Origin: Alphaproteobacteria bacterium
GTDB taxonomy: Bacteria; Pseudomonadota; Alphaproteobacteria; SP197
DNA: 11,169 nucleotides
NCBI GenBank assembly: GCA_022822575.1
Contig: JAJEBJ010000251.1
Location: 1-11,169, forward strand
Reading direction: 5' to 3'
Made by a program: the position numbers and the translations under genes. The notes beneath the pieces were generated by a model. It was not told where the DNA came from, did not search any database, and saw only the letters and a list, made by a program, of their open reading frames with translations. The first letter of the stretch is position 1. Each line of letters starts with the position of its first letter. Shown piece after piece: positions 1 through 6,397 of the stretch.

Positions 1-85
1 TGACGAAGCGCCGGCGCCGCTTGCCGGCCGTGTTGGCATCCGCCGTCACCAGAATGATCCGTGTTCGCCGTGCCAACCCTTGAGC
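1..85 (-). pseudogene. Possible IS630-family transposase relic (cut by window edge)
   Basis: Read on the minus strand from about base 85 to base 1, one open frame gives LARRTRIILVTADAN, then a short stretch, then KRRRRFV at the window edge. IS630-type transposases have a helix-turn-helix region with a motif like R-A-R-I-L-L-K-A-D-A-N, followed some 25-30 residues later by V-R-x-R-F-V-E-E-G-L. Both ends of that region seem to be here, but the helix-turn-helix between them is missing, so this looks like an internally deleted remnant. The rest lies outside the window. The resemblance rests on about 20 residues recognised by eye and could be chance. Confidence 0.3.
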
Positions 86-172
86 GGTCGGCCGTCAAGC
101 TCACGTCGCTCCGTTGCCGACACGACAATCGCCACCGCCGCCCTACCCTGCAATGCAACCGATGAACATTCT

Positions 173-2194
173 CTAACAAACTTCTTGTCGAGGACACTGG
201 TTCATATCCGAGCCGCCGCTTGACCGGCAACCGAGGACGCGAACCTTGAAACCGACGGGCCGCATCGTCGGGAACGATCTCACCCGCAGTGCTTCGTGAG
301 GATGGAGGGGCTGCAGATCGAGTTCGCGCAGAATGGTCGCGATGGTGAGGCCGATCTGCACTGGAACGAGACCGCTTCCGAGACACCGGTGGCTGCCGGC
401 CCCGAAGGGGGCGTAGGCGCCTCGTTGCCGGTGCTCGCCCCGAGCCGGTGTGTAGCGGTCGATGTCAAAGCGCTCCGGCTGGGGAAAGTGTTCTTCGAGT
501 CCGTGTCCCACGGCCGTGCCGATCATGACGAGCTGGCCGGCGGGAACGGTGTAGCCCGCAAATTCGAAGGAGTTGCTGACCGTTCGAAGCACGGCTGGCG
601 AGACGGGATGGAGCCGCAACGTCTCCATAACTGCCCGGCGCGAGACATCCAGCCGCCGCAGCACCTCGCCCGGCTCGAGTTCCTGCTCAAAGAAGGCGTC
701 TGCTTCAGCAGTCATGCGCTCCATCAGATCGGGGTGCTTCAAGACGTTGTAGAGCATGAACGAACAAGTGCTCGCAGTCGTGTCCAGCCCCACCATATAC
801 GGGGCCACCACATTCAGAGGCAGGTTGGTTTCGGGAACGAGTTGCGGATCGATCGACCGTAGTTCGAGCATAAGATCCAGGAAATCCGGGTTCCCTCCGC
901 GCGGACCGTTTCGTTCCTTGTGCGCGAGGACCTTGTCCGCCAGTTCAAAAGCGCGCTCTCGCGCACGCCTGAAACGCGGCAACTTCATCACGTGGGGGAA
1001 CACCGCCGAACTCAGAAGCAGCCCGCCGAGCAGCGTGGTCAGATCGTTCGTATAACCGCGGGGCGAGTAACCCGTCATCATGTGGCCCATCTGCTCGGCG
1101 ATGAGGTTCTGGAACGCCGGCAGCGCCTCGAACGGTCTCCCTACCGGCCACTGCGCGATCTCGGTGCGGGCGATATCGACGATCTCCGCACCGCTGTCCT
1201 TCGCGATGCTTGCCGAGTACCCCTTGGCCTGAACCTTCCGCATGGTGACGTGGTCGACGCCGTCCATGGTCAGGATCGAACGCGACGCACCCATCTGGTT
1301 GTGGAAGTTCGCCATGGGCTCGAGCGACCGGAACACCGTACGACCATGAGTCGTGAGGAAGTTGGTCGCGTCCGGGCCGACCATGCAAATGAATCCGCGT
1401 CCCGCAGCACGAATTCTGAAGATCGGTCCGAGTTCCCTGTACTGGCGGAGAAGGAAAGTCACCAGGCCCTTGCTCATTGCGAGGCCGTTGCCCAACAGGG
1501 GGAGGCCCGGAACGACCGGGATCTCTTTCGGTCGTGCACGCCTGGTGGGCGTTTCACCGGACGTGTCGAGGTCCGTGATCGCCTGGACCATTGTTCTGGC
1601 GATCAGATCGAGATTTCGCAGCAACTCGATGCGGTCGCGGACCTGCGCTATTTCCTCCGGCGCCAGTATCGTGTGAAACACCCCGCACGCATCGGCAAGT
1701 GCGATGATCCCAATGTCGCGGGGATCGGGAATATCGTCGCTGAACAAGAGCCGCATGATTCGCAGTCGGGTCTCTTCAACCCAATGGCCGTCTGCGATGG
1801 GATAGCGCCGTGAACGGGACACCGCCGGGACCAGTGACAGCAGCCCTTCCTCTTCGGAACTCAGAATGCCGCGATCGCACAGGCGGGCGAGCGCGGCTTC
1901 GCGGATCTGGTCTCCCCGTCCGGCCGTCCTTTCGAGCCAGTAGCCCGTATCATGTTCTTGCTTGGCACTGGCAATGTCGGCCAGCGTCGAATCGAGGATG
2001 TCTTCGCCCAATGGCGTGGCATCCACCAGCATCAGCCGTTCGGAATCGGTGTCGATGCGGTCCTCGAGTGCGAGGTCCATCAACACCGCTCCGGCGAACG
2101 CCAGGTCAACCGAGCGCTCCGGCATGCCTGGAGCCAGTTCCCCCCGCCCTTCGTCGAGAACGAGAAGCAAGATCTCCTCAGCGTACCTGAGCAT
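173..2194 (-). CDS. GPP34 (GOLPH3-like) domain fused to cytochrome P450
   Basis: A 673-residue protein from an ATG at 2194. The frame extends to a GTG at 2251, but GPP34 proteins usually begin with a segment like MLRYAEEILLLVLDE, which favours the internal start; neither start has a strong Shine-Dalgarno. Residues 1 to about 205 resemble the GPP34/GOLPH3 fold: a leucine-rich first helix, the segment LAFAGAVLMDLALEDRI, and an SRSRRYPIADGHWVEETRLR region matching the family's hairpin. Residues about 220-655 are a full P450: proline-rich hinge (VVPGLPLLGNG), I-helix GLDTT at 469-473, ExxR E524-R527, PERF at 573-576 and heme loop FGAGSHRCLG with Cys604. P450s are heme mono-oxygenases; no redox partner is encoded nearby. 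GPP34 proteins bind phosphoinositides in eukaryotes, and their bacterial role is unclear. There is no signal peptide or membrane anchor, so the GPP34 part may dock the enzyme to membrane (inference). The C-terminal 18 residues are an ordinary divergent tail. Confidence 0.9.
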   Translation of the reverse strand: MLRYAEEILLLVLDEGRGELAPGMPERSVDLAFAGAVLMDLALEDRIDTDSERLMLVDATPLGEDILDSTLADIASAKQEHDTGYWLERTAGRGDQIREAALARLCDRGILSSEEEGLLSLVPAVSRSRRYPIADGHWVEETRLRIMRLLFSDDIPDPRDIGIIALADACGVFHTILAPEEIAQVRDRIELLRNLDLIARTMVQAITDLDTSGETPTRRARPKEIPVVPGLPLLGNGLAMSKGLVTFLLRQYRELGPIFRIRAAGRGFICMVGPDATNFLTTHGRTVFRSLEPMANFHNQMGASRSILTMDGVDHVTMRKVQAKGYSASIAKDSGAEIVDIARTEIAQWPVGRPFEALPAFQNLIAEQMGHMMTGYSPRGYTNDLTTLLGGLLLSSAVFPHVMKLPRFRRARERAFELADKVLAHKERNGPRGGNPDFLDLMLELRSIDPQLVPETNLPLNVVAPYMVGLDTTASTCSFMLYNVLKHPDLMERMTAEADAFFEQELEPGEVLRRLDVSRRAVMETLRLHPVSPAVLRTVSNSFEFAGYTVPAGQLVMIGTAVGHGLEEHFPQPERFDIDRYTPARGEHRQRGAYAPFGAGSHRCLGSGLVPVQIGLTIATILRELDLQPLHPHEALRVRSFPTMRPVGFKVRVLGCRSSGGSDMNQCPRQEVC

Positions 2195-2309
2195 GACTGT
2201 TCGTCGCTTCGCCCGTTGCCGACCTGCAGCCCGTCCTTCGATCCGGCTCACTCACCGCCAGCCGAGTTCACGCAGATCGTATCCGGGAATCCTAGTATGG
2301 AAAGGCCGC

Positions 2310-2338
2310 ACATTATGCGACATCCGGCAACCGGGCAA
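2310..2338 (-). promoter_or_regulatory. Candidate promoter for the GPP34-P450 gene
   Basis: On the minus strand TTGCCC (2333-2338) is followed after exactly 17 bases by TAATGT (2310-2315), overlapping CATAAT. This resembles a sigma-70 -35/-10 pair and lies about 115 bases upstream of the chosen P450 start, in the divergent gap with the plus-strand membrane-protein gene. It is found by eye only; short hexamer matches are common. Confidence 0.25.
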
Positions 2339-2643
2339 GCGGCTCAGGCTGCTACGGCGGGGGACTTGAAGTGAACATAGTCGCTCGTTCTTCCGCCCCG
2401 GCCTCGCAATCGTTCCGCTACCAGTGGATGCCGCACAGCGCGACGCCATGCCGGATGCTGACGACGCGCCGGGACCTCTCTTCGATGCGGGTCTGCACGA
2501 TTCACGTCGTCGCGCCGGACAGGTGGACGCGTTACCCTGCGAGACTTGGGGAGGGTTGGCCGCCACGACGAAATCGACGTCATCAGTCAGTCGTGCCATC
2601 TCCGTAATCTCGCCGGAACCGCCTTGAGCAGGATCCCGACCAC

Positions 2644-2650
2644 AGGGAGA
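2644..2650 (+). promoter_or_regulatory. Ribosome binding site for the membrane protein
   Basis: AGGGAGA lies 10 bases before the GTG at 2661 and 16 before the ATG at 2667. The spacing favours the GTG start. Confidence 0.45.
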
Positions 2651-2660
2651 AACAAACCCC

Positions 2661-3107
2661 GTGACGATGAACACGAAGAATCTGATTCTGGGAACCTTCG
2701 CCTATACGATTTGCACCTTCTCTCTTGCCGTAGGCTGGCACTTGCTCCTTTTCGAGGAGAGATACGAAGCGTTCGGCTACTTCGAGCAGGAACCCGACAT
2801 TCTGCTCGGTCTGCTCGCCATTGTGCTCCAGGGCGTTCTGCTTTCAACCCTGTTTCCGATGCTAAAGACCGAGGGAACGGCATTCTGGCGAGGGATCAAG
2901 TTCGCTCTCGTTGCAGGCGCCTTCTTCTGGACTTCTCATGTGCTCGCCTTTGTCGCCAAGCAGAAGGTACCGGAAGTGTCGGCGTTCATCGGCATGGAAA
3001 CGGCCTACATGCTGCTCCAGTTCGGGCTGTTCGGCCTGATCCTGGGGGTCATCCACCGTGAAGGGACTTCAGATGTCGATGATCATCCAGTTTGCGCGGA
3101 CAGTTGA
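2661..3107 (+). CDS. Small four-helix membrane protein, function unknown
   Basis: A 148-residue protein, the only clear plus-strand gene here. GTG at 2661 is the start best spaced from the AGGGAGA motif; an ATG two codons later is the alternative. Four hydrophobic segments are visible at about residues 7-27, 46-66, 76-98 and 110-130, so it should be an integral membrane protein of the cytoplasmic membrane. The first helix contains W-H and is followed by the charged loop FEERYEAFGYFEQEPD. This layout (a short N-terminus, W-H in helix 1, a conserved acidic/aromatic loop) is typical of small conserved uncharacterised membrane proteins in proteobacteria, but I cannot name the family with certainty. 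The polar tail after residue 130 runs up to the group II intron relic and may have been altered by it. It is divergent from the P450 gene, and no functional link can be shown. Confidence 0.75.
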   Translation: MTMNTKNLILGTFAYTICTFSLAVGWHLLLFEERYEAFGYFEQEPDILLGLLAIVLQGVLLSTLFPMLKTEGTAFWRGIKFALVAGAFFWTSHVLAFVAKQKVPEVSAFIGMETAYMLLQFGLFGLILGVIHREGTSDVDDHPVCADS

Positions 3108-3119
3108 TCACCTGGGCGA

Positions 3120-3249
3120 GTGGGTCGGAACGCAGACGATTTCGTGATGGGATTTCAACACGAGCGAGACGCGGAGCGCTTCCTGCAAGCCGTGAAAGAA
3201 GTGGTTCGGCACCTTTGAACTGGAGATACACTCCTACAAGACCCAGCTC
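3120..3249 (+). pseudogene. Decayed fragment of group II intron reverse transcriptase
   Basis: In the plus-strand frame from 3120 the translation runs VGRNADDFVMGFQHERDAER and on through FLQAVKEVVRHL to a TGA at 3216. Shifting frame at about 3214 continues the same protein: FELEIHSYKTQL. Intact LtrA-type maturases/reverse transcriptases read V-V-R-Y-A-D-D-F-V-x-G-F, then about 20 residues of helix, then F-G-L-E-L-H-P-x-K-T-R-L. The match therefore covers the catalytic YADD box (here NADD) and the next conserved block, split by a one-base frameshift. No start, upstream domains, maturase or endonuclease domain is present, and text after KTQL no longer matches. It is a dead remnant, not an active intron. 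The frame is the same one used by the neighbouring membrane-protein gene, separated from it by that gene's stop. Confidence 0.7.
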
Positions 3250-3423
3250 GGTCTGCAAGAAGGACTGTTCCTTGAGGCAATGGCGGCTGCGGCACGTGAC
3301 GTATCGGATCGTCACCGCACTACGGTGCTCGCAGTGTGATGTGAACGTGACAAGGGCGAGGACGGAGCGCAGAGTCTCCTTGCTGAAAGGACTCCCCGGG
3401 TTTCGTGCCGCCGTCCGGTTGGC
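3250..3423. other. Remainder of the convergent intergenic region
   Basis: Between the recognisable reverse-transcriptase remnant and the stop of the M24 gene there is nothing I can assign. It may include further decayed intron sequence. I see no convincing hairpin terminator, although the flanking genes converge here. Confidence 0.4.
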
Positions 3424-4584
3424 CTACACGATGGTGAGATCGCGTGGGTACTCTGTCAGGTAGTCGAAGCCGTGGTCGGTCACAACGATCGAGTCGCCGA
3501 TCCGACCGCCGAATTCGCCTGGCACGGTGATGCCGCCATCTACCGCGAAGGTCATGCCTGCCTGGAGGCGGGTCTTGTCGTTCCGCTTGAACTGAGGCTG
3601 CTCGAGGAAGGAGTAACCGATACCCCGCCCGGCCCGGTATGCGAGACCAAATCCGGCTGAGAGATAGACCTCCTCGGCGGCGGCATGGACATCTTCCGCG
3701 ATTGCTCCTGGTCGTATCATCGATAGCGCCGTCTGCTGCGCCCTTACAGCGGTCTCGTAAATCCGCGCGTGGCTGTCCGTGACCGACCCCAGGAAGAATT
3801 CACGATCGAAACCGAGCTTGAACTGCTTGAAATTGGCAACTCCGCAGAAACAGAAATAAATGGGGTCGCCCTTCTCCAGTTGCTTGACCGTCGAACGTCC
3901 GTGGACCATGCAGGTATGATGGCCGGATTGCATGATCTGCAGATTGTGGATCGTTGGCGAAAAGAACCGGTCCGGTCCCTTGTCGTCGAGAAACTCCGCC
4001 GCCTTGCGCGTTCCTCCGGCAATCACGGCGAGTGCCAGTTCGTACTCGGGCACGCCCACGGCAATTGCCTCTCGACCAGCCTGGCACATCGCGACCGCGA
4101 CCTTGCCGGCCTGACGCATGACAGCGATCTCTTCGGGACTCTTGATCATGCGCATGTCGGAGAGAATCGCCGTGCCGTCCTTGAACGACGCATCCTTCGC
4201 TTCCCGCCGCAACACCTCGAGGATGCGCGGGTGGGTCTTGTCGGCCTCGACAGCAATGACGCGGCTCGCAGGATGGCTTGCCAGGTCAGCGAGGTGACTC
4301 ATCCACTCACCGTTGATGCCGTCAGTCCACTCGCGTACCTCGGCAATCCAGCTCATGGCACGGCCCATTTCGGCTTCCATCGCCGGGGTAATCAGAGTGG
4401 GGTCGCCTGCACGGGGAACGACGACGATGGTTGCCCGATCGAATTCCATTCCGAGGAAGCCCCAGAAACCGGACAAGTAGTAAATGGAGTCGGCGTCTGC
4501 GATGACGAAGAGATCGACCCCCTCGTCGCCCATTCGGCGCTGGAGTTCTGTTACACGGTCGGTCAGAACACTGGGCACGGACAT
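3424..4584 (-). CDS. Creatinase-like M24-family hydrolase lacking metal ligands
   Basis: A 386-residue pita-bread fold protein (creatinase/aminopeptidase P superfamily), cytoplasmic. Residues about 8-140 form the creatinase N-domain and 150-386 the M24 domain. Metal-dependent members use Asp, Asp, His, Glu, Glu. Here the aligned positions are Phe246 (FCG for DAG), Gly258, Arg320 (GRGIG for GHGIG), Asp349 and Gly363, so no dinuclear metal site should form. Instead MQSGHHTCMVHGRS aligns with creatinase IQSGINTDGAHN, placing His228 at creatinase's catalytic His232. This suggests metal-independent C-N bond hydrolysis of a creatine- or ectoine-like compound rather than peptidase activity; the substrate is unknown. 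Start: ATG at 4584 follows a GGGGG run too closely; GTG at 4578 would be spaced better; an upstream in-frame ATG lies at 4656. It sits alone, 430 bases downstream of ada. Confidence 0.88.
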   Translation of the reverse strand: MSVPSVLTDRVTELQRRMGDEGVDLFVIADADSIYYLSGFWGFLGMEFDRATIVVVPRAGDPTLITPAMEAEMGRAMSWIAEVREWTDGINGEWMSHLADLASHPASRVIAVEADKTHPRILEVLRREAKDASFKDGTAILSDMRMIKSPEEIAVMRQAGKVAVAMCQAGREAIAVGVPEYELALAVIAGGTRKAAEFLDDKGPDRFFSPTIHNLQIMQSGHHTCMVHGRSTVKQLEKGDPIYFCFCGVANFKQFKLGFDREFFLGSVTDSHARIYETAVRAQQTALSMIRPGAIAEDVHAAAEEVYLSAGFGLAYRAGRGIGYSFLEQPQFKRNDKTRLQAGMTFAVDGGITVPGEFGGRIGDSIVVTDHGFDYLTEYPRDLTIV

Positions 4585-5017
4585 CCCCCATATGCTGCTG
4601 GCAAGTCGGATATCTCTTGAAGTCAACGGCTTGTCAAACGTCTGGAGTATAGCCATGCAGAGGTTCGCAACATGAATGCTGACGAGACAGTCAGCACGAC
4701 TGCAAATGCGGGGTTGCACGGAAGAAAGTCGGTCTCCGTCAGGTTCCAGGTGACTTGCATGCATTCGGCGCAGAGATGGCAGGGGCGGCTACCGGGAATG
4801 GACTGCGTCAGGCGCGCTTCATCTCTCACCCGGTGCCCCGGAGCGTTGCATTCCTGTCCACCTGGAGCAACGGTGTGGCGGGCACTCTGACGTCCCTTGT
4901 CGATGTCGGTCTTGCCGTGGAGGACGCGAGGATCCGGCGTCTCGGCGTGCTGGATGCTTGCACCTTCGAGACGGCGTTTTGCCTCGTGCGCAACGTTCGA
5001 CCGGTCGGCAGCGAGGC
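4585..5017. other. Leader region between ada and the M24 gene
   Basis: About 430 bases without a gene that I recognise. It holds one copy of the 15-base motif shared with the ada leader (4646-4660) and presumably the M24 promoter. An open plus-strand frame at 4755-5075 has G/C-rich third positions over its second half (for example VEDARIRRLGVLDACTFETA), and a minus-strand frame here is cysteine-rich, but neither resembles a family I know. No terminator hairpin was evident after the ada stop. Confidence 0.4.
4646..4660 (-). repeat. 15-base motif, copy 1 (M24 leader)
   Basis: Plus-strand AGTATAGCCATGCAG; minus-strand CTGCATGGCTATACT. It matches the motif at 6180-6194 in 14 of 15 bases. It lies 62-76 bases upstream of the M24 start and contains TATACT, a fair -10 hexamer, though no good -35 lies at 16-18 bases. 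It could be part of a promoter or a regulator site; one such pair can also arise by chance. Confidence 0.3.
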
Positions 5018-6103
5018 TCAGGACGAGGCCTCGCGGGCAATCAGAACCCGCTTGCGTTCCACGCCCCAGCGGTAGCCGCCGAGCGTGCCGTCGTTCCGGA
5101 CCACGCGGTGACAGGGGATCGCAACGGCGAGCGGGTTGGCGGCGCATGCCCGCGCGACCGCTCGCGCGGCTGTCGGTGAGCCGACACGGTCGGCGATCTC
5201 GCTGTAGCTGGCGGTCGTGCCCGCCGGAACATTGCAAAGCGCCAGCCAGATCCGCCGCTGAAACGTCGTCCCGCGGATGTCGAGCGGCAAGTCGAGGCCG
5301 AGCGAAGGAGCTTCGACGAGGCCGACGGTCCGTGCCACCAGGGATTCGAAGTCCCTGTCTCCTCCGACCAGTTGCGCCCGCGGAAAGCGGTCCTCCAGTT
5401 CGCGCGCCAATGCTGCCGGATCGTCGCCAAGCAGGATCGCGCAAACCCCCTTGGCCGTCGCAGCCACCAGGATCGAGCCCAGCGAACACTCGCCGATGGC
5501 AAACCGAATCGTCTCGCCCTCGCCACCGCCCCGAAACGTCGTGGGAGCCATCCCGAGCATCTCCGGCGACGCGGCGTAGAACCGACCGCTCGAGTTGAAG
5601 CCGGAGTCGTAGATGGCTTCGGTGACCGTTCGCGATGTCCGCAACGCTTCGCGGGTCCGATCCGCGCGATGGGCGGCGGTGTAAGCACGCGGCGTGAAGC
5701 CGGTTACGGTCTTGAAGACACGGTGGAAGTGGAACCGGCTCATGCCGGCTACCTGTGCGAGCTCGTCGAGATCCGGCGGTTCCTCCGCCGTCTCGACAAG
5801 GCGGCACGCGGCAGCTACCGACCGCGCGTGCCGTTCGGCAAGGGACGGCTCGTTCGGGCGGCAGCGCCGGCATGGCCGAAAGCCGGCATTCTCGGCGTCC
5901 TCGCAGGACGTGTGGAAGCGCACGTTCTCGCGTCGCGGATGCCGGGCCGCACAGCCCGGACGACAATAGACCCCGGTCGTCGTGACGCAGTAGACGAACT
6001 CCCCAACGGCGGCATGATTGCGGTTCACGACCGCCGCCCAGCGTTCGTCGTCGCTCCTGAATCGCCCTGTCATCGACGCTCGCATCGTCTGCGCATTGGA
6101 CAT
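5018..6103 (-). CDS. ada: Ada: bifunctional methyl-phosphotriester/O6-methylguanine methyltransferase and regulator
   Basis: A 361-residue protein that repairs alkylated DNA by moving methyl groups to its own cysteines and, once methylated at the N-terminus, acts as an activator. The domains are complete and in E. coli order. Zinc/methyl-acceptor domain, residues 25-85: GVYCRPGCAARHPRRENV and GFRPCRRC give Cys47, Cys51, Cys78 and Cys81, with Cys47 at the acceptor position. AraC-type helix-turn-helix, about 95-190 (LDELAQVAGMSRFHFHRVFK). O6-alkylguanine transferase, about 275-360, with active-site IPCHRVV (Cys331), GTTASYSEIA and an asparagine hinge region (ACAANPLAVA). ATG at 6103 is chosen because AAGGAG lies 8 bases upstream; the frame itself is open to 6316. 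It lies between the N-heterocycle operon and the creatinase-like gene, with separate leaders on both sides. It is probably autoregulated, as Ada proteins are. Confidence 0.97.
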   Translation of the reverse strand: MSNAQTMRASMTGRFRSDDERWAAVVNRNHAAVGEFVYCVTTTGVYCRPGCAARHPRRENVRFHTSCEDAENAGFRPCRRCRPNEPSLAERHARSVAAACRLVETAEEPPDLDELAQVAGMSRFHFHRVFKTVTGFTPRAYTAAHRADRTREALRTSRTVTEAIYDSGFNSSGRFYAASPEMLGMAPTTFRGGGEGETIRFAIGECSLGSILVAATAKGVCAILLGDDPAALARELEDRFPRAQLVGGDRDFESLVARTVGLVEAPSLGLDLPLDIRGTTFQRRIWLALCNVPAGTTASYSEIADRVGSPTAARAVARACAANPLAVAIPCHRVVRNDGTLGGYRWGVERKRVLIAREASS

Positions 6104-6111
6104 GGTACCTG

Positions 6112-6117
6112 CTCCTT
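6112..6117 (-). promoter_or_regulatory. Ribosome binding site fixing the ada start
   Basis: Minus-strand AAGGAG sits 8 bases before the ATG at 6103. This identifies that codon as the start over upstream in-frame ATGs. Confidence 0.8.
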
Positions 6118-6179
6118 CGGTCATCCTGATACAGGCCGCCCCCTGCGGGCCGCGCTGCAATGGGCACTCTGATGTGTTC

Positions 6180-6194
6180 AGTATTGCCATGCAG
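6180..6194 (-). repeat. 15-base motif, copy 2 (ada leader)
   Basis: Plus-strand AGTATTGCCATGCAG; minus-strand CTGCATGGCAATACT. It differs from the copy at 4646-4660 by one base, is in the same orientation, and lies 77-91 bases upstream of the ada start. Confidence 0.3.
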
Positions 6195-6196
6195 CC

Positions 6197-6216
6197 CGAT
6201 TCTTGCTTTCGAATCG
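6197..6216. promoter_or_regulatory. Inverted repeat upstream of ada, possible operator
   Basis: CGATTC (6197-6202), an 8-base centre TTGCTTTC, then GAATCG (6211-6216): a perfect 6-base dyad. It directly adjoins the 15-base motif on its distal side, about 95-115 bases before the ada start. On the minus strand the centre reads GAAAGCAA, whose AAAGCAA is reminiscent of the AAAG/GCAA-type sequences in E. coli Ada boxes. The role is inferred. Confidence 0.3.
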
Positions 6217-6397
6217 TTCTCCGAAGGTGAGTATCGGCTCTTCGCTCCGACCAGGTAGGATCGGGATACTTCACTGCTACCGTCACTTTCCGGTAACAGG
6301 CCTCGAAGCCGGCCATGTGCAGACAACCGAATTCAGTCCACGCTTCATCAAGAACAGGCTGTCTGGGCTTGTCTGCAGGCCGAACGATGCTCTTGTT

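Larger units (their letters stand above)
2252..2660. other. Divergent intergenic region between the P450 and membrane-protein genes
   Basis: About 410 bases with no intact gene that I recognise. It should hold the promoters of both flanking genes. On the minus strand between about 2395 and 2610, coding-like text is broken across frames: TDDVDFVVAANPPQVSQGN in one frame, then VQTRIEERSRRVVSIRHGVA followed by LCGIHW in another, with stop codons between. The second piece loosely resembles the C-terminal strands of SnoaL/NTF2-like proteins, which often end in an R...V..DW pattern. I treat this as a possible decayed gene, not a call. Confidence 0.3.
6104..6397. other. Leader region upstream of ada
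   Basis: About 290 bases with no gene. It contains the ada Shine-Dalgarno, the second copy of the 15-base motif and a perfect 6-base inverted repeat (6197-6216). No clear hairpin terminator for the upstream DUF2165 gene was found. The presence of these elements suggests that ada is transcribed from its own promoter. Confidence 0.4.

Noticed and set aside
920..1813. A 297-residue plus-strand open frame opposite the GPP34-P450 gene
   Set aside because: Antisense to the P450 domain; no recognisable motif.
3769..4620. A 283-residue plus-strand open frame opposite the M24 gene
   Set aside because: Antisense shadow of a recognised family protein.
4660..4830. Cysteine-rich minus-strand stretch (CHLCAECM and following residues) as a zinc-binding gene relic
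   Set aside because: No match to a known zinc motif spacing, no start signal, and it lies in a shadow frame.
4623..6326. A 567-residue minus-strand open frame across ada and its downstream gap
   Set aside because: It overlaps ada in another frame, is rich in Arg/Ser/Gly low-complexity text and has no family resemblance; ada has every catalytic motif. It is a high-GC shadow.
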